Source: a virus
Direction: 5' to 3' (one strand)
IMG/VR virus record: IMGVR_UViG_3300011116_000690
Span: 1 to 39,914 of that record
DNA: 39,914 nucleotides
Below, piece by piece: positions 30,059 through 37,918 of the stretch (the first letter of the stretch is position 1; each line of letters starts with the position of its first letter). The notes under the pieces are model-generated. The model saw only the letters and a program-made list of their open reading frames with translations, ran no database searches and was not told the origin of the DNA. A program made the position numbers and the translations under genes.

Positions 30059-32388
30059 TATTCACCTCTCTCTTGTGTTTCGTCGTATTCAGCAGCTTCT
30101 GCCGCCGCGTTTTGTTGCGCTGTCAGTGTGGTTTTAGACTGCAACTCTGCAATCATCAACTTATTCTCCCAGTCTCCCTGGGCTTTCCATTGATCATACT
30201 GCATTTTTGCCATGTGTCGCTCATTTTCGAACTGGGCGCGCAACTGATCAAGCTGGGCCTGCTGCTGCATTTCCATCTGTTTCTGTTCGGCTTCTGCTCG
30301 CTGACGGTTATTGTCAACTTCGGCTTGCATCTGCATCTTTGCCTTCTCAAGCTCAAGCTCTTGCTGGCGCTTCATTTGCTCTATTTGGGCCTGCTGCTGC
30401 AGTTTCTGCGTTTCTATCTGCATTGTCGCTTGCATCTTCGCTTGCTCAATCTGCATTTGTGCCTGGGCTTTGGCTGCTTCTGGATCAGGCGGTGGAGGTG
30501 GGGGCGGCTGCTTGCTTGGGTCGGTAAAGAAGCGGTCGGCATTCTTGTAACCCATCGTCTTAGCCATTTCGGCATTCAGGTTAAACACGTTTGTGGGGTT
30601 TGATACGCCGATCTGGAAACCTTCTTGCTGACGCTGACCGAGCGCCATAAGCTGGTTGATCTTCTGGTCTTTGTTACCCAGGCCGATACCAACATTGATG
30701 CTGACGTCGAACTGATTGCGCCATTCGCGTGGGTCAATGTCAGCCCACCCGCCAGATAGTTTAACCTGGGCTCCCTTGTCTTGATGCTGGCAGATAAGCT
30801 TCAGCATCAGTTTGAACAGAGCTGTGTAGCCTTCGGCAAAGTTTCGCGCTATCAAATCAAGGCGCATGTCTGCTTTATTGGTGACTATGTTTGCCTGGGT
30901 TGCGGTCCCAGTGTGCAGGCCAGATGCATCGTTGCCCATTGATTGGCGCGACCATCCGGTACGATTCTCCAGGTCTTGCTGCATGTATTCCATCATCTGC
31001 ATGGACTCGCCGCTATCACCGTGGCCTTGGTCAAGTCGACCTACAGAATTAGGATGTTTCACGCGCACCACGCCGCCAGGGCGAGATGTCAGCAAGTCAT
31101 CCAGATTTACCTGGCCTTCAACAGCGAAATAACGCCCGTTGACGTTCAGATATAGATTATCAAGCTGTGATCGTAGAATGCTTGTTTTCGTCCTTTGTGA
31201 TTCCATCGCCAAGTCTGCGATCGATAGCCCAAAGAACGTGTGCGGCAGCGGAACTGGCGTGATGTCCACAAACGGGATGTAGTCGATCTCCTCATTGTCA
31301 AGCAGTTCATTGCCTGCCACCGTTACTTTCCGCAGTTCGACAATGCCATCACCATCAAAGTCGCATCGCACATATGCCTCAGTTATCCAGACTTTTCGTG
31401 ATGCATCGTCAGCGGTAATGATCTCGTCAGACAAATAGGCGTTCTCATCGTTGTATTGCAGACGCTGGATTCGCTCAATGTTGGCTGACTGGCTTTGCTC
31501 CTCGCCGCTGATGTTGTCCACGTTCTTATAGCCCATGGACTTTAACTCAGAAATAGTCCTTTGCACACGATGACCGACAAAGCGCGCTGTTTCTATGTCT
31601 TTGGCATTGCGGGCTATCAGGAATTCTTCTGGCGGCACGTTGTCAATCTGTATCTTACCGCCCTTCTTGACGCGCTTGCAGGATATGTCATAGACCATGA
31701 CTGGCGGCTGAGCCTGAATCTGTTGGTATTGCTGCTGAAGCTGCGGTATTGCCTGGGCCGTTTGCTGGTCGCCGGATTGCGCTGCCTGCATGGCCTGCTG
31801 CATCTTCTGGGCGATCTGCTCGATAGCTTGTTGACGTGCTTTTGCGTCATCAGGATCGGGGCTGGCTTGCTGATCGATAACCTCAATCTCTGGGTCGTCA
31901 AGTACCTGGGCAAGCTCGATCTGGCTCAGCGCCTTGTATTCTTCCTTGGTTTCTTCCCAGCGAGTGTCCCACCAGCATTTAACGATGCCGTTCTTTTGCA
32001 GCAAAGCATCTTTCATCCAGGTGTAGGATATGCGGTGCCCGTTATTCTTCTTGAAAAATAGATAGTTGATGTACTCTGTGGCCTGCTTGGCCTTTGGCTC
32101 GTCGTCGGGGTTCTGCGGCTCGAACTCAACCACTGAATCACCACCGCAGAATGTGACCATGAGTTGCGGCAGCATGGCCTCGATGGTGTCGCGCACGTCA
32201 GTTGATATGACCGAAGACCTGCCCTCTATCTCTGGCGGGGAAAGGTCTGATACTGGCAATGCAAGGTAATAGATCATTGCCTTCTGGCGCGCATTGGCAA
32301 GCTTGGATGAAGTATAGCCAAGACTTTGGCGCATTTCAGTATGCACCAGGGTTTTGAGTTCGTCTTGAGTGAGGCCTTTGCCCATCAT
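30058..32388 (-). CDS. Portal protein (P22-like)
   Basis: 776 aa, near the large size of P22 gp1. N-terminus YLALPVSDLSPPEIEGRSSVISTDVRDTIEAMLPQL is a strongly conserved region of P22-like portals; then INYLFFKKNNGHRI, DEEIDYIPFVDITPVPLPHTF, TKTSILRSQLDNLYLN and a C-terminal barrel made of a Gln-rich coiled coil (residues about 620-770). It forms the dodecameric ring through which DNA is packaged and ejected. Next to TerL as expected. Two adjacent Met codons at the start. Confidence 0.93.
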   Translation of the reverse strand: MMGKGLTQDELKTLVHTEMRQSLGYTSSKLANARQKAMIYYLALPVSDLSPPEIEGRSSVISTDVRDTIEAMLPQLMVTFCGGDSVVEFEPQNPDDEPKAKQATEYINYLFFKKNNGHRISYTWMKDALLQKNGIVKCWWDTRWEETKEEYKALSQIELAQVLDDPEIEVIDQQASPDPDDAKARQQAIEQIAQKMQQAMQAAQSGDQQTAQAIPQLQQQYQQIQAQPPVMVYDISCKRVKKGGKIQIDNVPPEEFLIARNAKDIETARFVGHRVQRTISELKSMGYKNVDNISGEEQSQSANIERIQRLQYNDENAYLSDEIITADDASRKVWITEAYVRCDFDGDGIVELRKVTVAGNELLDNEEIDYIPFVDITPVPLPHTFFGLSIADLAMESQRTKTSILRSQLDNLYLNVNGRYFAVEGQVNLDDLLTSRPGGVVRVKHPNSVGRLDQGHGDSGESMQMMEYMQQDLENRTGWSRQSMGNDASGLHTGTATQANIVTNKADMRLDLIARNFAEGYTALFKLMLKLICQHQDKGAQVKLSGGWADIDPREWRNQFDVSINVGIGLGNKDQKINQLMALGQRQQEGFQIGVSNPTNVFNLNAEMAKTMGYKNADRFFTDPSKQPPPPPPPDPEAAKAQAQMQIEQAKMQATMQIETQKLQQQAQIEQMKRQQELELEKAKMQMQAEVDNNRQRAEAEQKQMEMQQQAQLDQLRAQFENERHMAKMQYDQWKAQGDWENKLMIAELQSKTTLTAQQNAAAEAAEYDETQERGE

Positions 32389-32394
32389 GTAGCC

Positions 32395-33648
32395 TTATGC
32401 ATAGTTAAACCTCGGATAAGTTAAGCTGCCTCCCCATTCCTCATTGGTCATGGTTTCGGCATTTATGCAAATATAGCGCAAATTGTCGGCCCCGTGGCTA
32501 AATTCATCATGCATCGGTGCGCCAGCCTCGTTTGTTGTCTGGTTTATCACACGGCGATAGCGTTTAATGCACTCCACAAGCCGCTCTGTCTTGTCTTTGT
32601 TGAAATACATGCGCCCAAATGCCATGCGTGTCAGCCGTATACCATCTTCCACACTCATGCTGGGTGTTATTGCCACTTCCCAGCCCAGGGCAGTCATAAT
32701 CTCTTCTGAGCTCTTGCCGGTCTTGAAATCCTTGTTGCGACCATCGTGCGGCAGGAATAGCTTGCCCCAGTTCATGTTTTTGCCTTTGAGCATTGCCGAG
32801 TAGTAATCAAGCGTCTGGTGACTGTCTTCAATGTACTCAATGACGCGCAATTCTGAGCTTTGCTTCTGCACTAGGCTGATCGCCATGGCATCGTTCCAGC
32901 CAAGGTCAACAACCACATGCACCTTCAGCAATGGATCATATGGCACGTTGCAAATGCGATTGTTTGCCACTGCTGCGGCTGCTTCATTGTAGTAGATAGC
33001 GCCTGTAACTGCGGGCTTGCACTCGCCATCCCAGATGTTCTTGTAGCCCTCTGGATCGCGCTTCAGGCAGTCCAGGCGCTCTTTCTCCAGCACTGGAGGG
33101 AACCAGGGATTATCTCGCCAGTTCATCAATACTGAGATGCAATCATCTGGCGGCTTGGCAACAAATCGCTGATGCGTTGGGTCGGTGTCAAGCTCAGGAT
33201 TGTACGTTACCCAGATTTCTGATCCGGCAGTCCTGATAGTTGGAATCAAGATGCTCCATGACCGGTCACTGGTATTTTGCCCCTCCTCCACCCAGACTTT
33301 AGTGCACCCCTCGAAAGACTTGATGCTGTCAGCGGTTTGATCACTCAGGCCAGCAAAGTAGAATCTGGTGCCGTTCCTTCCGCGTATCTCTGTCTCAAGC
33401 ACCTCATAGAAATGACTGAGACCAAGCGCCTGCACCTGGTCTTTGAGCAGCTGATGCACAGACTGCTTGATGGACTTCTGAATCTCCCTGGTGCAAAGCA
33501 CACGCTCAACGTTCTGGACGCCATAAAGCAATAAAGCCCTGGCAAATCCCCAAGACTTACCAGAGCCGCGCCCACCCCGTGCCACTTTGTACCGAGCAGG
33601 GCGAAATAAGAAATCAAGCTTTTCGGGGAAATCTGGCGTCAATATCAT
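32395..33648 (-). CDS. terL: Terminase large subunit
   Basis: 417 aa, PBSX/Sf6-like family. ATPase half: Walker A GGRGSGKS at 25-32, Walker B VWVEE at 118-122, coupling motif WVTYNP at 146-151. Nuclease half with D248 (VVDLGWND), D302 (FLPHDG) and an acidic residue near 384 (HDEFSHGADN). It cuts concatemers and pumps DNA into the portal. Length and Walker spacing are normal. Such terminases usually package by a headful mechanism, which would give circularly permuted DNA. Confidence 0.95.
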   Translation of the reverse strand: MILTPDFPEKLDFLFRPARYKVARGGRGSGKSWGFARALLLYGVQNVERVLCTREIQKSIKQSVHQLLKDQVQALGLSHFYEVLETEIRGRNGTRFYFAGLSDQTADSIKSFEGCTKVWVEEGQNTSDRSWSILIPTIRTAGSEIWVTYNPELDTDPTHQRFVAKPPDDCISVLMNWRDNPWFPPVLEKERLDCLKRDPEGYKNIWDGECKPAVTGAIYYNEAAAAVANNRICNVPYDPLLKVHVVVDLGWNDAMAISLVQKQSSELRVIEYIEDSHQTLDYYSAMLKGKNMNWGKLFLPHDGRNKDFKTGKSSEEIMTALGWEVAITPSMSVEDGIRLTRMAFGRMYFNKDKTERLVECIKRYRRVINQTTNEAGAPMHDEFSHGADNLRYICINAETMTNEEWGGSLTYPRFNYA

Positions 33649-33681
33649 ACTGGTATCATCGCTTCCCGGTAAAAAGGCGCT

Positions 33682-33981
33682 TTATTCGCCATTTTTCTGT
33701 GTAGTGGTATTGCCGCTCGGGCTTACAAGGCGTATTTCGATGCCAGAAATCAGATGTTCACCGTTCTCGCCTGCGCCAATAATAGTTTGAGCGGCTTTTC
33801 CGTCTAACCTGTCGCCTATTTCGCGTATTGCGTTGATATCGCCTTCTTCTGCTTTATCGAACAAAGCTTCAGCCATTTTTCTCAAACGTTCACCGTTACC
33901 TTGGATGGCAACCCTGCGGATTGTATCCGTCCATAACCTATTGTTTTTATTTGAGTTTGTGTTTCCTTTAGGCGCGGCCAT
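33682..33981 (-). CDS. terS: Terminase small subunit
   Basis: 99 aa. N-terminal AAPKGNTNSNKNNRLWTDTIRR followed by EGDINAIREIGDRLDGKAAQ is the common pattern of small TerS proteins with a compact HTH-like DNA-binding part. Position 33 bases before TerL supports it. It recognises the pac site; that site is not identified, though TerS genes often contain it. Confidence 0.75.
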   Translation of the reverse strand: MAAPKGNTNSNKNNRLWTDTIRRVAIQGNGERLRKMAEALFDKAEEGDINAIREIGDRLDGKAAQTIIGAGENGEHLISGIEIRLVSPSGNTTTQKNGE

Positions 33982-34039
33982 AATATATTCCAGGGTTCCC
34001 TTCGGATTATCCTGCCTGTTGTTGATTATTTAATACAAA

Positions 34040-34119
34040 TTGGTCTGGGCAGCAGGATTTGAACCTGCGACATCTCGCTTCCAAGGCGAGGACTCTAAAC
34101 CGGACTGAGCTACACCCAG
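34040..34119 (-). tRNA. tRNA-Pro(TGG), CCA encoded
   Basis: A full cloverleaf on the minus strand: acceptor CTGGGTG/TGCCCAG with C1-G72, D-arm GCTC/GAGT, anticodon arm CTCGC-CTTGGAA-GCGAG (anticodon TGG, proline) and T-arm GCAGG-TTCAAAT-CCTGC; discriminator A and genome-encoded CCA (34040-34042). C1-G72 is a bacterial proline-tRNA identity feature. It lies between regulatory and packaging genes, so it would be co-transcribed with late genes. Confidence 0.93.
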
Positions 34120-34280
34120 ATAAATCTTGCGCACTACTATCGGCAGCATCGGATTAGGCGAAATTACCGATATTGCTAAGCACTAAGGAATGCTTGCCCC
34201 AACAGGAACCGCCGAGTTTATTCCTATCACATTGGCAACACATGTCTACTTCAGTAAATCTGTATTAATGCTAGTCCAAA
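34120..34280 (-). other. 161-base noncoding stretch before the tRNA
   Basis: No gene recognised. Two short hairpins: atcgg/ccgat (34148-34152 with 34167-34171) and aagca/tgctt (34178-34182 with 34191-34195). No T-runs after them. May serve tRNA processing or hold a late promoter, but I see no clear sigma70 boxes. Confidence 0.4.
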
Positions 34281-34469
34281 TCAGTTTTTTATGCAACTGT
34301 CAGTTTTTGTCTTGCGCAACTCAACATTAAGCGCATCATAAGCCAGCTGCCGGTCTGTGCTTAAAGCGTCGCATTGATTGCCAAAGACTACGGGCGTCAT
34401 TTCTGACACTACCAAGTAGTATTCCTCTTCTTTCCTAGCTATTGCGGATTTATAGGCTTGCTCTTTCAT
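34281..34469 (-). CDS. Small charged protein, unknown function
   Basis: 62 aa: basic/acidic helix KSAIARKEEEYYLVVSEM then MTPVVFGNQCDALSTD and a second helix. ATGA overlap with the preceding gene at 34466-34469. No recognised domain. Confidence 0.5.
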   Translation of the reverse strand: MKEQAYKSAIARKEEEYYLVVSEMTPVVFGNQCDALSTDRQLAYDALNVELRKTKTDSCIKN

Positions 34470-35008
34470 GATCCCCTCACTCTATCAGCAGCAGGCTTGA
34501 TGATGCGGTAGGCGATGATGTCATCATAACCATCGTCGTGCATCCATAAGAAATGATATGCGCGGCCCAGCGCAGTATTTCCATTTCTCCATTCTATTTT
34601 TACTAACGTCTCAGCATCCACCGGGCATTCCCCGCCATTCCACTTTATCCAGCCATCGTCAGCAATAGGGGCAGGATACTCAGTGATAAGCGCATCAACA
34701 TGATGCTTTTCCTCATCTGCTGTATATTCAATCGGCGAAACTCCACCGTTAGGCATGCCATTAAGAGGCTCCATCTTCCACGATCCACTTTCTTGCAGGT
34801 GCAGATATACAGGAAATTTACCCTCCGCTTCCTTCTCTGCTGCTTGCAGGGCTATTTGCAAACCAATGGCTGATGTAATCTCTTTCGCCAAAGCTAAAGC
34901 ATCACTGTATGTGCAACCTGGCTTAAACTTTATTTTTGCTGCAAGGCTTTTTGCTAGCGCATGTTGCGCCTCTTCTGCCTCTTGCTTTAGTTTTTCAATG
35001 TCAATCAT
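34466..35008 (-). CDS. Phage protein with modular C-terminus, unknown function
   Basis: 180 aa. N-terminal coiled coil (IEKLKQEAEEAQHALAKSL), middle region, and a C-terminal block WIKWNGGECPVDAETLVKI then DDIIAYRIIKP. The latter is a recurring module of early phage proteins (a WxxWxGGxCPV...IIAYR pattern) of unknown activity. Overlaps both neighbours by ATGA. SD GGGGGC upstream. Confidence 0.55.
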   Translation of the reverse strand: MIDIEKLKQEAEEAQHALAKSLAAKIKFKPGCTYSDALALAKEITSAIGLQIALQAAEKEAEGKFPVYLHLQESGSWKMEPLNGMPNGGVSPIEYTADEEKHHVDALITEYPAPIADDGWIKWNGGECPVDAETLVKIEWRNGNTALGRAYHFLWMHDDGYDDIIAYRIIKPAADRVRGS

Positions 35009-35214
35009 ATCGCCCCCTTCTCGTTCATCATATGGCTATTGTTCAATACTTTCTGCGTTGCCTTGGCGCGTTCGTGCTGGTGACGTATCTTCTCTACCCT
35101 GGCCTTGTCCAAATCGCGGTGTATGGCGATGATGGTGTCCTGTGGGCAGTTGGGCTGGTCACCGATGAACATGCGCGCTAGGGCATCGTATTTGGCTTGT
35201 AGATCGGCACTCAT
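35005..35214 (-). CDS. Small basic helical phage protein
   Basis: 69 aa, starts 1 base after the stop of the 126-aa gene. Sequence ADLQAKYDALARMFIGDQPN then IAIHRDLDKARVEKIRHQHERAKATQ; highly charged helix at the end. Not recognised. Confidence 0.5.
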   Translation of the reverse strand: MSADLQAKYDALARMFIGDQPNCPQDTIIAIHRDLDKARVEKIRHQHERAKATQKVLNNSHMMNEKGAI

Positions 35215-35595
35215 CTATGCACTCCTTGAGTGTTGTGTTTGGCCCCGGCTTTTTCTTCCAGGCATGTCTTTGAGGATTACTCCGTCTTCCTGCAGCTTGT
35301 CGGTTAGTTCTTGTACTGCGTTTTCGTAGCACTCAAGAGCGTCAAGCTTTGGAAATCGCCAGTACCGGTCTATGTGGTGATGGTAATTGATTGCTTGATA
35401 GCACCATGGCTGCTCAAGTGCGAGGTCGTTTATTTCCTGGTCTAGCAAGCGTATGGTGCGCTGGCGTTTGTTTTCTGGAGTGGCGTTTATGACACTTTGA
35501 AGGTAATTTACTCCACGTATCGGGCTTTGCGCCTCCATGTCGAGCATCCATGATTGCCAGAGTCTTAGCCAGTGTTTTACTGTATCTGAAGTCAT
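35215..35595 (-). CDS. Candidate phage late regulator, unknown family
   Basis: 126 aa. Helical with a YLQSVINATPENKRQRTIRLLDQEINDLALE region, then QPWCYQAINYHHHI and a basic C-terminus (MPGRKSRGQTQHSRSA). Arg-rich helical proteins of this size immediately upstream of packaging/late genes are often antitermination or late-activator proteins; I do not recognise the family, so this is context only. Coupled by ATGA to the RHH repressor gene (35592-35595), suggesting the pair is co-regulated. Confidence 0.5.
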   Translation of the reverse strand: MTSDTVKHWLRLWQSWMLDMEAQSPIRGVNYLQSVINATPENKRQRTIRLLDQEINDLALEQPWCYQAINYHHHIDRYWRFPKLDALECYENAVQELTDKLQEDGVILKDMPGRKSRGQTQHSRSA

Positions 35596-35726
35596 AGCTT
35601 TTCTTTCTTCAAAGCTGCTTCAATCGCATTCCTGATAAATTCGCTAACAGGAATCCCTAGTTTTTCAGAAACCTGCTTCAGCCTTGCAAGCATGACTTCT
35701 GGGAAGTAAAAGTTTGTTCGTTTCAT
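35592..35726 (-). CDS. Ribbon-helix-helix (Arc/CopG-like) repressor
   Basis: 44 aa from the ATG at 35726 (47 aa if the ATG at 35735 is used). Product MKRTNFYFPEVMLARLKQVS, then EKLGIPVSEFIRNAIEAALK, a textbook RHH: an N-terminal beta strand (TNFYF) and two helices with VSEFIRNAI. RHH dimers bind operators, usually autoregulating. A promoter overlaps its start (-35 TTGCAT 35755-35760, -10 TAATAT 35733-35738), so the message may be leaderless. The stop overlaps the start of the next gene (ATGA). Too short for automatic callers, but a confident domain. Confidence 0.78.
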   Translation of the reverse strand: MKRTNFYFPEVMLARLKQVSEKLGIPVSEFIRNAIEAALKKEKL

Positions 35727-35732
35727 AGATTT

Positions 35733-35760
35733 CATATTATCACATAAGTTAGCACATGCA
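35733..35760 (-). promoter_or_regulatory. Promoter overlapping the RHH start
   Basis: Minus strand: -35 TTGCAT (35755-35760), 16-nt spacer, -10 TAATAT (35733-35738). Direct repeats of ATGTG in the spacer could be RHH half-sites. Transcription would begin at or next to the ATG at 35726. Confidence 0.45.
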
Positions 35761-35787
35761 AGAACTATTTGAATTATTTTTTAGTGG

Positions 35788-36078
35788 CTACAGAAACATG
35801 CCAAATCTATCGATACTAGAAAATATCAGGCGGTCTTCTTCGCCTCTGCTTTTTACTTGCAATGAATCTGATTCGCCATGCAAAACAGCGCTAACAAATA
35901 CACTACTGTCAAACTCACCTGAGCCTATTACCTCTATAGTTCCTTTCGGCATCATCTGCCTGATCATGTCTAGCATGCTTTCAAATACTATTCTGTGAAC
36001 CAGCATGTTAGGAAATGACATTGGTAGGTTGTAGTGGAACCCATCTTCTTGGGTGCATTTTATGATGATGTATTTCAT
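35788..36078 (-). CDS. Phage protein of unknown function (96 aa)
   Basis: 96 aa from the ATG at 36078, overlapping the methyltransferase-like stop (ATGA). Alpha/beta (MKYIIIKCTQEDGFHYNLP, then MLDMIRQMMPKGTIEVIGSG and a C-terminal strand). Not recognised. Likely translated together with the gene above it. Confidence 0.5.
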   Translation of the reverse strand: MKYIIIKCTQEDGFHYNLPMSFPNMLVHRIVFESMLDMIRQMMPKGTIEVIGSGEFDSSVFVSAVLHGESDSLQVKSRGEEDRLIFSSIDRFGMFL

Positions 36079-36701
36079 AATTTGCTCCACTGCTCTGCCA
36101 TAGCATTAGCAATCGATTCTCTTGTACGGCTGCGTTCTTTTTCTCTGTTCGGTCCAAATGGCATATTGTGGCAATCTGCAAATATTTCTGGGTAGTCACT
36201 TTTCTGATGCGTCGGCACAAGCTTTGGCAAACCTTTTAACCACAGATACGCGCCCTTTGTGTATGGCTCACCAAACATCCAAGGCTGCACGATCTGGTCA
36301 TATTTGCCGATATGCGACATTGCCAAACCGTGCGGCTGAGAGTTTTCAAGGCAAATTTTGTCAATCGGCGCATTCTTAAGAGCATTGAAAAACGCAGCCC
36401 CTGCAAGAAAGTTATCCATCCTGTTAAGGTATTTTGGATGCCGCCTGCGCTTCTCTGCTGGCAAATGTGTATCTTCTGGGTGATACATCCAGCGAATGCC
36501 GGATAAACAGTTGTAGGTGCAATAAGGATGCCCTATCAGCATATCCCAGCCTTGATCAAGTATGCCCAGAACGTCGCCCTGTATATGCCAGCCGTGTGGC
36601 GATTCTGTCGGCCTCAAGTCACACGAAACTGCTGTATGTCCACGCTTTGCAAATGCGTCACGAACGCGACCTGAATATTCACACGCAATTAATATTTTCA
36701 C
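36075..36701 (-). CDS. Short cytosine-methyltransferase-like protein
   Basis: 208 aa from a GTG at 36701, chosen because AAAGGAAG lies 5-6 bases upstream and the next residues KILIACEYSGRVRDAFAKRG give the SAM-binding FAGxG-like motif I. Then SCDLRPTE (motif II), DMLIGHPYCTYNCLSG (motif IV, with Cys where C5-MTases have PC), and ICLENSQP (motif VI ENV-like). It lacks a full target-recognition domain, so it may be a non-catalytic or atypical family known as small phage DNA methylase-like proteins. Role: protection from restriction is possible, unproven. Confidence 0.7.
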   Translation of the reverse strand: MKILIACEYSGRVRDAFAKRGHTAVSCDLRPTESPHGWHIQGDVLGILDQGWDMLIGHPYCTYNCLSGIRWMYHPEDTHLPAEKRRRHPKYLNRMDNFLAGAAFFNALKNAPIDKICLENSQPHGLAMSHIGKYDQIVQPWMFGEPYTKGAYLWLKGLPKLVPTHQKSDYPEIFADCHNMPFGPNREKERSRTRESIANAMAEQWSKL

Positions 36702-36772
36702 AACACTTCCTTTCAATATTCGTACCCATGTTCTTTCGCTGCTTGCTCTGCAAATGTGCGCTGGATCATGGT

Positions 36773-37273
36773 TTAATGTGGTCGCCCTTTTAATGCGCTC
36801 ATTAATGCTTGGCTTCGCATTGCTTTGGCTTCCGGCGACATGTCACGCGGCACATCATCCGGCGCAGGCTGATACATTCTTGGTGCTTGCACTGGCATAA
36901 TATCGCCGCTTATTGCTAACTGAACTCGCCCCTTGAACGTGAACATGTTCTCGCCTGGATATGGGATCAGACCAAACTTTCGCCCCTCCGCCAAGATCAG
37001 TTCATCCGATGACCACCAAGCCGCCTTACCCTTGTTTGTAGCCTCTTTCTTCTCAGGGTAGATATCTGTCCAGTTATTCACAATGGACTGCTCCAGCACC
37101 TTTTCCAGGTCTTCGCCAGACTGCCTAAATTTAGCCAGCTTCTTGATCAGCAAACCCTTTGCAAACTCGGTAGGGGCTTTCTTGATTGACTTGCGCATGT
37201 CCAGGAAGGCTTGCCAGTGTTCGGCTGGGATGAAGTCGGGGAGTTCGTCAATTAGTTGCGCTGTTTTGCTCAT
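36773..37273 (-). CDS. Possible phage replication accessory protein
   Basis: 166 aa. Starts SKTAQLIDELPDFIPAEHWQAFLDMRKSIKKAPTEFAKGLLIKKL, then EKVLEQSIVNNWTDIYPEKK, a pattern found in the C-terminal parts of phage replication O-like proteins and helicase-loader-like proteins. It has no N-terminal winged helix, so might be only the C-terminal module. ATGA with the upstream gene. If it is a helicase loader it would recruit the host DnaB; this is inference. Confidence 0.5.
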   Translation of the reverse strand: MSKTAQLIDELPDFIPAEHWQAFLDMRKSIKKAPTEFAKGLLIKKLAKFRQSGEDLEKVLEQSIVNNWTDIYPEKKEATNKGKAAWWSSDELILAEGRKFGLIPYPGENMFTFKGRVQLAISGDIMPVQAPRMYQPAPDDVPRDMSPEAKAMRSQALMSALKGRPH

Positions 37274-37617
37274 ACTTTAGTCTCAGTCCATGCCAATACT
37301 TTCTTGCCCTTCCTCAAAACAAACTCGCCTTTACCATCAACCTTGAAAGCCTTGTTCATGATTTTCATCCGGCGCGCCGATCCGGTCTTTTCCGCCAGAT
37401 TAATCCAATCTCTCGCAAAGTGCGGCGCATCGAATGCTGGTGATATTTGGAATACTTTGCTTTCATCATCCGCGTACAGATGCTCGGCGAGCAGATTTGA
37501 GTATGTAGAAAATTCTTCAATACTTAGATATTTCTTGCCAATTCTTTCCGGCATTATTTTTCTTGCCTTGAGAACGCAATCACTGAACTTCAAACCAAAA
37601 ACACAAAATGTACTCAT
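37270..37617 (-). CDS. Phage protein of unknown function (115 aa)
   Basis: 115 aa from the ATG at 37617, chosen because GAGGA lies 6-7 bases upstream. N-terminus MSTFCVFGLKFSDCVLKARK, then EFSTYSNLLAEHLYADDESK and a basic C-terminal GEFVLRKGKKVLAW. First gene of this leftward operon, beginning just downstream of the structured region 37646-37791. Not recognised. Confidence 0.5.
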   Translation of the reverse strand: MSTFCVFGLKFSDCVLKARKIMPERIGKKYLSIEEFSTYSNLLAEHLYADDESKVFQISPAFDAPHFARDWINLAEKTGSARRMKIMNKAFKVDGKGEFVLRKGKKVLAWTETKV

Positions 37618-37918
37618 GGTATTCCTCACTTATCGTTTAGACATAGAGCAAGACAAGTAAAGGTTACCTACCCTTACTCTAGCCATTGTTTATAAAGACT
37701 GCATTAAACAACTACTACTGCCAAAAGCTAATCGTTCTTTTTCCAGAGCGCCGTTATCGTGGGCTAAACGCTAATGTAACCTTGTCTGCTCTGTTCTGGT
37801 GATACCCGATTAAAGTTCACCGCGCCGTCTTGCTAGTAAGCGCACCCTCTTTTGTTCCACGCGGGGAAGGACATGCCCCCTTAGTTATCCGTCTGGAGTA
37901 CGGTTGTAGCTGAACTAC
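37618..37918 (-). other. 301-base noncoding region with a large bulged stem
   Basis: No gene found. A long-range pairing of gagca-gacaa-ggttac (37646-37667, with bulged bases) with gtaacc-ttgtc-tgctc (37776-37791) encloses about 108 bases, with smaller stems inside. Further right, ggggaaggacat/gcccc (about 37862-37880) may form a small stem. This may be a structured leader for the 37270-37617 operon. Confidence 0.45.

Noticed and set aside
30073-30603. Long plus-strand frames antisense to the portal gene
   Set aside because: Leu/Cys/His-rich products arising from the antisense of the Gln-rich portal coiled coil; no SD or plausible domain.
36716-36771. 18-codon frame (minus strand) between the 36773 gene and the methyltransferase-like gene
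   Set aside because: No SD, very short, and no conserved look; the methyltransferase-like gene has its own SD.
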